The notes under the pieces are model-generated. The model searched no databases and had not been told where the DNA came from. It saw nothing but the letters and a program-made list of their open reading frames with translations. 22,103 bases of DNA from contig CALLKE010000206.1 in assembly GCA_938008555.1 (NCBI GenBank), positions 1 through 22,103 of the forward strand, given 5' to 3'. Positions 14,036-20,000 of the stretch are shown piece after piece. Position 1 is the stretch's first letter, and every line of letters begins with the position of its first letter. The position numbers were made by a program, and so were the translations under genes. The stretch comes from an uncultured Pedobacter sp. (GTDB lineage Bacteria > Bacteroidota > Bacteroidia > Sphingobacteriales > Sphingobacteriaceae).

Positions 14036-15586
14036 TTGGTAAAGGAATTAATTATCAATTCGTCTCCCAATGGGGTGACTATTGCTTTATTGCAGGACAA
14101 GCAACTTGTAGAACTTAACAAAGAGCAAGCCAATAATAACTATGCTGTTGGTGATATTTATTTAGGTAAGGTTAAAAAAATAATGCCTGGCTTGAATGCA
14201 TGTTTTGTTGATGTAGGCTACGAGAAGGATGCTTTTTTGCACTACTTTGATCTGGGACCACAGATTCATTCTCTGATCAAATTGACCAAGCTGATTAAGA
14301 ACGGCACCTATAAGGATAAGTTGCTTGATCGATTGAAGCTAGAGCATGATATCAATAAATCAGGAAAGATTTCTGAGATATTGAGTCGTAATATGCTTCT
14401 GCCAGTTCAAATTGTTAAGGAACCTATTTCAACAAAAGGACCTCGATTAAGTACTGATCTTTCTATTGCTGGCCGATTTGTAGTGCTTGTTCCTTTTTCT
14501 GAAACAATTTCTATTTCTAAAAAAATTAGAAGCAATACGGAGCGTACTCGGTTGAGGAAGATTGTAGAAAGTATCAAACCAAAGAATTTTGGCGTGATCA
14601 TACGAACAGTCTCAGAAGAGAAGGGCGTAGCTGAACTTCAGAAAGACTTGTTGGACTTGATTGCTAAATGGGAGGCTTTCTCACGTAAACTACCTTCAAC
14701 AGAACCCTCTAAACGTATTTTGGGTGAGATGGGAAGAACCTCAACCATTTTGCGTGACTTACTGAATCCAGATTTTACCCATATTTACGTGGCTGATTCA
14801 GCCATCCACGAAGAGATCAAATCTTATATCCATGAGATATCTCCAGATCTTGAAAAGATTGTAAAGTTTTATAGAGGTAAAGAACCCATATTTGAGCATT
14901 TCGGTATTGATAAGCAGATAAAAGGAGCATTTGGTAGAACGGTTAATTTACCTGGGGGAGCCTATCTTGTTATTGAGCATACAGAAGCACTGCATGTGAT
15001 TGATGTAAATAGTGGAAATAGAACTGCTAACCAAGAGAATCAGGATCAAAATGCTTTGATGGTTAATAAAGAAGCAGCTCGAGAAATTGCTCGTCAGCTC
15101 CGCTTGCGTGATATGGGAGGAATTGTAGTGGTCGATTTTATCGATATGCATAAACCTCAAAATCGTAAAGAGTTATTTGACTATCTGAGAGATCAAATGG
15201 CTTTGGATCGTGCAAAACATAATATTCTGCCGCCGAGTAAATTTGGTTTAGTGCAAATTACGCGCCAACGGGTTCGGCCAGAGATGAATATTGTGACCAA
15301 TGAAAAATGTCCGGCTTGTGATGGAACTGGCGAGATTAAAGCTAGTATTATTTTAATGGATGACATTGAGGGTAATCTGAAGTATATTTTAAATGAACAG
15401 AATGAAAAACAGATTACTTTATTAGTGCATCCATATATTGAAGCGTATATCAAAAAAGGATTTATATCCCTGCAATGGAAGTGGTTTTTTAGCCTTGGAA
15501 AGTGGATTAAGGTGAAAGGAGTTGCGTCCTACTATTTGACGGAGTTTCACTTTTTAAACGCCACAGAAGAAGAAATTAAATTATAA
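14036..15586 (+). CDS. rng: Ribonuclease G / E family endoribonuclease
   Basis: The 516-residue single-strand endoribonuclease acts in rRNA maturation and mRNA decay. Residues 36-135 hold the S1 RNA-binding domain (AVGDIYLGKVKKIMPGLNACFVDVG). The catalytic domain has RTVNLPGGAYLVIEHTEALHVIDVNSG with Asp323, and GGIVVVDFIDMHKP with Asp367, equivalent to the two metal-binding aspartates of E. coli RNase E. The Zn-link CPAC is at 425-428. The length is that of RNase G, without an RNase E scaffold tail. The start is TTG, giving the family N-terminus VKELIINSS; TAG at 14030-14032 closes the frame upstream, directly after an in-frame ATG at 14027-14029. The start region is thus odd, but the body of the gene is complete. 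Confidence 0.94.
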   Translation: MVKELIINSSPNGVTIALLQDKQLVELNKEQANNNYAVGDIYLGKVKKIMPGLNACFVDVGYEKDAFLHYFDLGPQIHSLIKLTKLIKNGTYKDKLLDRLKLEHDINKSGKISEILSRNMLLPVQIVKEPISTKGPRLSTDLSIAGRFVVLVPFSETISISKKIRSNTERTRLRKIVESIKPKNFGVIIRTVSEEKGVAELQKDLLDLIAKWEAFSRKLPSTEPSKRILGEMGRTSTILRDLLNPDFTHIYVADSAIHEEIKSYIHEISPDLEKIVKFYRGKEPIFEHFGIDKQIKGAFGRTVNLPGGAYLVIEHTEALHVIDVNSGNRTANQENQDQNALMVNKEAAREIARQLRLRDMGGIVVVDFIDMHKPQNRKELFDYLRDQMALDRAKHNILPPSKFGLVQITRQRVRPEMNIVTNEKCPACDGTGEIKASIILMDDIEGNLKYILNEQNEKQITLLVHPYIEAYIKKGFISLQWKWFFSLGKWIKVKGVASYYLTEFHFLNATEEEIKL

Positions 15587-15592
15587 GACAGG

Positions 15593-15621
15593 AATAGGGG
15601 TTCATTTTTTGAATCCCTATT
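15593..15621. terminator. Bidirectional terminator between rng and the glycosyltransferase
   Basis: AATAGGGGTTCA (15593-15604) pairs with TGAATCCCTATT (15610-15621), 12 bp with one G-T pair and a five-T loop. ATTTTT follows on the plus strand; on the minus strand the A-rich side is weaker. It sits between the convergent stops of rng (15586) and the minus-strand gene (15644) and can serve both. Confidence 0.88.
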
Positions 15622-15643
15622 TATTTTTCTGTTCATTTCTACT

Positions 15644-16633
15644 CTATTTTTTAGTGCAAAGGGTTTCCCTTCCTTCTACCAAAAAGCGTAGGTAAATAAA
15701 TATCCCCAAAAGTAGTATGGCGATACCTATGAGGGATGTCAAACTATTTTGAATGGTGTTTTTGTACTCCCGTATCAGCAGGATATTGATTAATAGTTGA
15801 ACGATTGCATAGGTTGAGGATACTATCAATGCGGATATCTTTTTCTCGTTGACTAAGAATTGATAAAAGTGGCTACGGTGTGCTTCGAAGATATTTTCTT
15901 TACGTATTATTCTAAAAATGATTGTTGTGACGGCATCGAGACCATAAACGAGTAAAAATCCAAGATATATCAGGTTATGGCTTGTTTTGATCAGCGAAAT
16001 TAAGAGAAAGCAAATGGTAAAAGCCATGCTTACACTTCCTACATCTCCCGCAAAGCATTTGGCTTTTTTTCGGAAATTAAAAAATAAAAAAACGAGGATA
16101 CTAGCTAATAAGGGCATCAATAAATAATCGTCAATAAAATGATAGGAATTATTTAACCACCCAATGCTGAGTAGAAACGATAAGCTATAAAGTCCTGTTA
16201 TCCCATTAATACCATCCATAAAATTGTAGGCATTGATGGTGCCAATCACTAAGATATACCCCAGCAGTATCCACCAGAAAGGATAGCTTAAAAATTCAAA
16301 ACCATAAAATAGAAGCGATACTGCGAGCGTATGAATAGATAGTCGAACTTTGTTGGAGATGGGGTGTACATCGTCCCAAAAACTAACCACACTAATAAGG
16401 AGTAGTCCAGAGCAGAATAAGAAATATGCAGGTTGTTTTGTGAATGGGTAATATAGCAGAATAGCTAATGGAAAGATAATACCCCCGCCACGTATGGTGA
16501 TGTTTGAGTGAGAGCTCCGATGGTTGGGTTTATCAATGATGTTGAAATGATCGGCTAGGCGAAAATAGAGGCTTTCTATCAAAAAAAATAGCAGGGTGAG
16601 AAATAGGTAGAGTATGTAGTTATTCAATATCAT
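15644..16633 (-). CDS. MraY/WecA/TagO-family polyprenyl-phosphate sugar-1-phosphate transferase
   Basis: A 329-residue integral membrane enzyme with about ten membrane segments. It transfers a sugar-1-phosphate, probably an N-acetylhexosamine, from its UDP form to undecaprenyl phosphate, the first step of O-antigen, capsule or similar glycan synthesis. Family motifs are DKPNHRSSHSNITIRGGG, VVSFWDDVHPISNKVRL (the DD metal site), INAYNFMDGINGITG, CFAGDVGSVSMAF and the cytoplasmic HRSHFYQFLV. Lack of MraY-specific features favours a WecA/WbpL-like role. The frame is open to a TTG at 16642, but the ATG at 16633 gives the more normal N-terminus MILNNYILYLFL. It is a lone minus-strand gene, divergent from the adhesin. 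Sugar identity cannot be read from sequence. Confidence 0.9.
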   Translation of the reverse strand: MILNNYILYLFLTLLFFLIESLYFRLADHFNIIDKPNHRSSHSNITIRGGGIIFPLAILLYYPFTKQPAYFLFCSGLLLISVVSFWDDVHPISNKVRLSIHTLAVSLLFYGFEFLSYPFWWILLGYILVIGTINAYNFMDGINGITGLYSLSFLLSIGWLNNSYHFIDDYLLMPLLASILVFLFFNFRKKAKCFAGDVGSVSMAFTICFLLISLIKTSHNLIYLGFLLVYGLDAVTTIIFRIIRKENIFEAHRSHFYQFLVNEKKISALIVSSTYAIVQLLINILLIREYKNTIQNSLTSLIGIAILLLGIFIYLRFLVEGRETLCTKK

Positions 16634-16698
16634 TGGCTTCAAATACGATTAGGTTCGTTTCTTGGTAATATGAGGAGGGGGTATGATTCATTCGTGAC

Positions 16699-16706
16699 CA
16701 AAAATA
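16699..16706 (-). promoter_or_regulatory. Possible -7 element for the glycosyltransferase
   Basis: Read on the minus strand, TATTTTTG matches TAnnTTTG and would give a leader of about 60 nt to the ATG at 16633. No TTTG is present at the expected distance upstream, so this is weak. Confidence 0.3.
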
Positions 16707-16939
16707 GAATAAATAGAGGTACGTCGGTGTTCGTAAAGTAAGGTATACTCCCAAAGATCTTCCCGTAAACTTTATTGTTCAGATTAGCTCAACTATTTGG
16801 AGATGATTCTTACGAATGCTTTATAGATATTTTAAAATTAGTTTAAATTTTAGACATAGGTTTATGTGTGATTTATGTCTTTTTGTTAATTATGATTTAA
16901 TTGTTTTTTTATGTAAAATTTCTTAACTTCAGGTGTGTT

Positions 16940-16958
16940 CTCTGCTTCGTGGGCAGAG
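16940..16958 (+). promoter_or_regulatory. GC-rich hairpin in the adhesin leader
   Basis: CTCTGC (16940-16945) pairs with GCAGAG (16953-16958) around TTCGTGG, 44 nt before the adhesin ATG, in otherwise AT-rich DNA. It may affect mRNA stability or translation; no T-run follows, so it is not a terminator. Confidence 0.35.
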
Positions 16959-17002
16959 TGAAGGTTATTGAAATAGGACACATTTTGTAAAAAAGAATAT
17001 TT

Positions 17003-20000
17003 ATGAAACACAATTACCCTCAATCTGAAACTTTTCCGGGAGGTGGGGCTGCCTTAAGCTTTGCATCAATTGTTTCCTCTACTATTTCTTCATTGCGTGT
17101 GACTCATAGGCTTAGTATGAATAGCTTTTTACTATTTATACTAGCTGTTTTTTTTGCTTTTGGGCTGGGAGTAAATGAGGTGAAGGCACAGAATAATGGA
17201 TTCAATATTCATAATACATTCAGAGGCACGGCTAATGATGGTGATCCAGTTGTTGTTGGGGGGAGTGCAAATCTCATTGGAACTCCAGGTTATGGTTGGT
17301 TGCGTTTAACGCCTAATACTGGTAATCAGAGAGGGTATGCTTTCATTGACAAGGCTTTTACTCCTCCTTTGGGGATGTCTATACAGTTTGCATATAGGGC
17401 TTGGGCCCCTAGTAGTAACGTTGGGATTGGTTTAGCAGATGGAATATCTGTTTATTTATTTGATGGATCCACAGGATCATCAACATTTCAGGCAGGATCA
17501 TGCGGGGGGGGGCTAATGTATTCTCGAAGTTTGTGTGTTGGAACAAAAGGGCAAGCGCTCTCAGGGGGCTATGTGGGCATTGGTTTGGATGAATTTGGTA
17601 ATTATAGTAATGCGTCTGCTATTGCTACTAATGATAATGGCCCGGGCTTTTATCCAAGTGCAATTGCGGTAAGGGGAGATGCTGATGGCTCCAATGGTGT
17701 GATTACTGGATATATTACGGGTACTCTATCAAACGTGGTAGGTGCTTTTGACAGTAGCTTGGCTAATACGTCTATAGGAGTTACAACGTCAGGCAACCCA
17801 CCTGATTCTACCCAGTATTACAGACAGGTGCGTTTTTATCTTCTTCCAACTAGTACTACTGGGGCAGTTGGGAGCATTGGTATTCCAGATAATCTTATAG
17901 GTAGTGATAACAAAGTGGATATGCTGATTTCTGTTTTTATGCAGAAACAACAAGGTGGGCCTTTTTATACTGTTCTTTCCAATGTACGATTGGGGCAGCG
18001 TATAGCAGTTGATGGTTCCAAAACATTTAAAATAGGGTTTGGAGCAAGTACTGGTGGTGGATTTGCATATCATGATATTAGAGATATGCAGGCTGCGGCA
18101 CCTATGCAGTTGCAGACTACTAATACTGTCACTCCTGGAACCACTACAGTGGGAGGGGGAGTAAGTTATACAACTGTAATTACGAATACAGGCTTACATG
18201 ATGTGACAGACTTAGGAACTGGAAAAGCCACATTTGCTATTAGTGCAACTGGAGTGGATATTGTTAATCCTCAAAATATTGCGCTTGGGGCAGTAATAAA
18301 TGAGGGCTCTACTAATCCGTCCAATTTAAAAACAACAATTATATATAATGCGGCGTCATCTACTGTTGGCAATTATGTTTATACCGTGAGTAACTTTCCT
18401 GTGGGTGGTACTATTACACTAAATTATAGTGGTACCGTTAACTCAACAGCATCATCTGCTATTAATGTTACTACAATTACTCCACCAATAGGTTACCTAA
18501 ATATCGACCCTAATAGTGGTAACAGCTATGCGCAAACTTTCATTCAACCAGTGATGGCTCAGCCGTTGCCTGCTATTGTTTGTCCTAATACAGCCATGGG
18601 TGTAGGGTTTTCGGCAACTCCTACTATTTTCACTCAATATGCTTGGACTAATAATAATCCTGGTATAACAACGGCTTCGAGTATGCCAAGTACCATTATT
18701 AATGATTTGCTTGCCAATAGTACAGGATCGGATATTTCACTTATTTATACAGTAACCCCTCAGATAGCAGCAACAATTATAAATTCTGATGGGAGTATTG
18801 GAGGGACAAAAATTACATATGGTACCGCTCAAACATTTCCACTTACGGTAACACATGCAACCGGTGGTGGTGGTGCGGTAGTTATTACAGTTGCTGCTGT
18901 CAATGATGGAACGATTGTGACACTGACACCAAGTAGTAATGTTCCGAATGCTATTTATACCTGGTATAGTGATAGTACATCAGGAGTAGTTATAGGCCAT
19001 GGGGCATTGACTATTTCAAGTGCTTTGAATCCAGTCGGCAGTTCGTATACCTTTTACGTGACTGTTTCTAGTCCCACCTCTTGTCAGAGTGCTTTGGAAA
19101 TAAGTTCAACGATTATACCATCGAGTATTCAGCCAATTTCATTAACCTTTTGTGATATCAATGGGAATACTCTAAATCCAATTAGTGTGAATGGTAGTTT
19201 GTCTCCAGGAACACCAGCCTATTTGCAAGCAAGCATACCATCAAATTTCCCTACGACGCATGGCAATATTACAATTACCTTAAGTAGGGACAATGCGTCT
19301 ACAGCTGTTAATGGTACAAATTATACAGGCTTGTCAAGCATCACGATTCCTGGAGGTCAGAATTCGGTGACCCAAACAGTGTTTAATGCTTTGAACGCTG
19401 GAGTAATCAATGGGGCAACAACTTTGACTTTGGATGGATTTCCCCCTTCGGGTTATATCATGGCAAGTACGCCAACGATAACGATCAATGATAGTAGTGG
19501 AGGAAATGTGTCTAATACGGTCATTACGATTAGCTCAGGTACGGTGATCGAAACGCAGTCTATTACGCTAACAGCTAGTTTACCCAATGGTATGGTAACG
19601 GCTCAGCCCGTTATAGTGAGAGTTAGGCCAGTTCAAGCTTTTCCTTCGGGTTATACAGTGATGTCAAATGGTTTACCTATCCCAATAGCAGGAGACGGTT
19701 CATTTTCGATAACAATAGGTTCGAATGCTAATTCAATCAGTTTCACCATCAATACAGCAGATGATCCATCGAGTGGTGTTGTGAGTGTTTTCTCTTTGAG
19801 TGGTACAGTTGGGCCACCTTTTAGTGTAGTAGCAGGCACATTAACAGTGACCAATGTGGTGGCTTTGAGTGTGAGTAATACAGTTAATCCAACAGTTCAG
19901 GTTGTAGGCGGTTCGGTAACCTATACAACAGTCATCAGAAATACAGGCTTTCATCCTGTAGGATCTGTTCCGGCAACACTATCTATTACGACAAGGGGTG

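Larger units (their letters stand above)
16634..17002. other. Divergent intergenic region between glycosyltransferase and adhesin
   Basis: About 370 nt without a gene. It holds a minus-strand -7 element, an AT-rich middle, an inverted repeat AGACATA (16852-16858) / TATGTCT (16874-16880) followed by TTTTTG, and a hairpin near the adhesin start. No clear promoter for the adhesin was found: nothing matches TAnnTTTG with a -33 partner on the plus strand. Confidence 0.5.
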
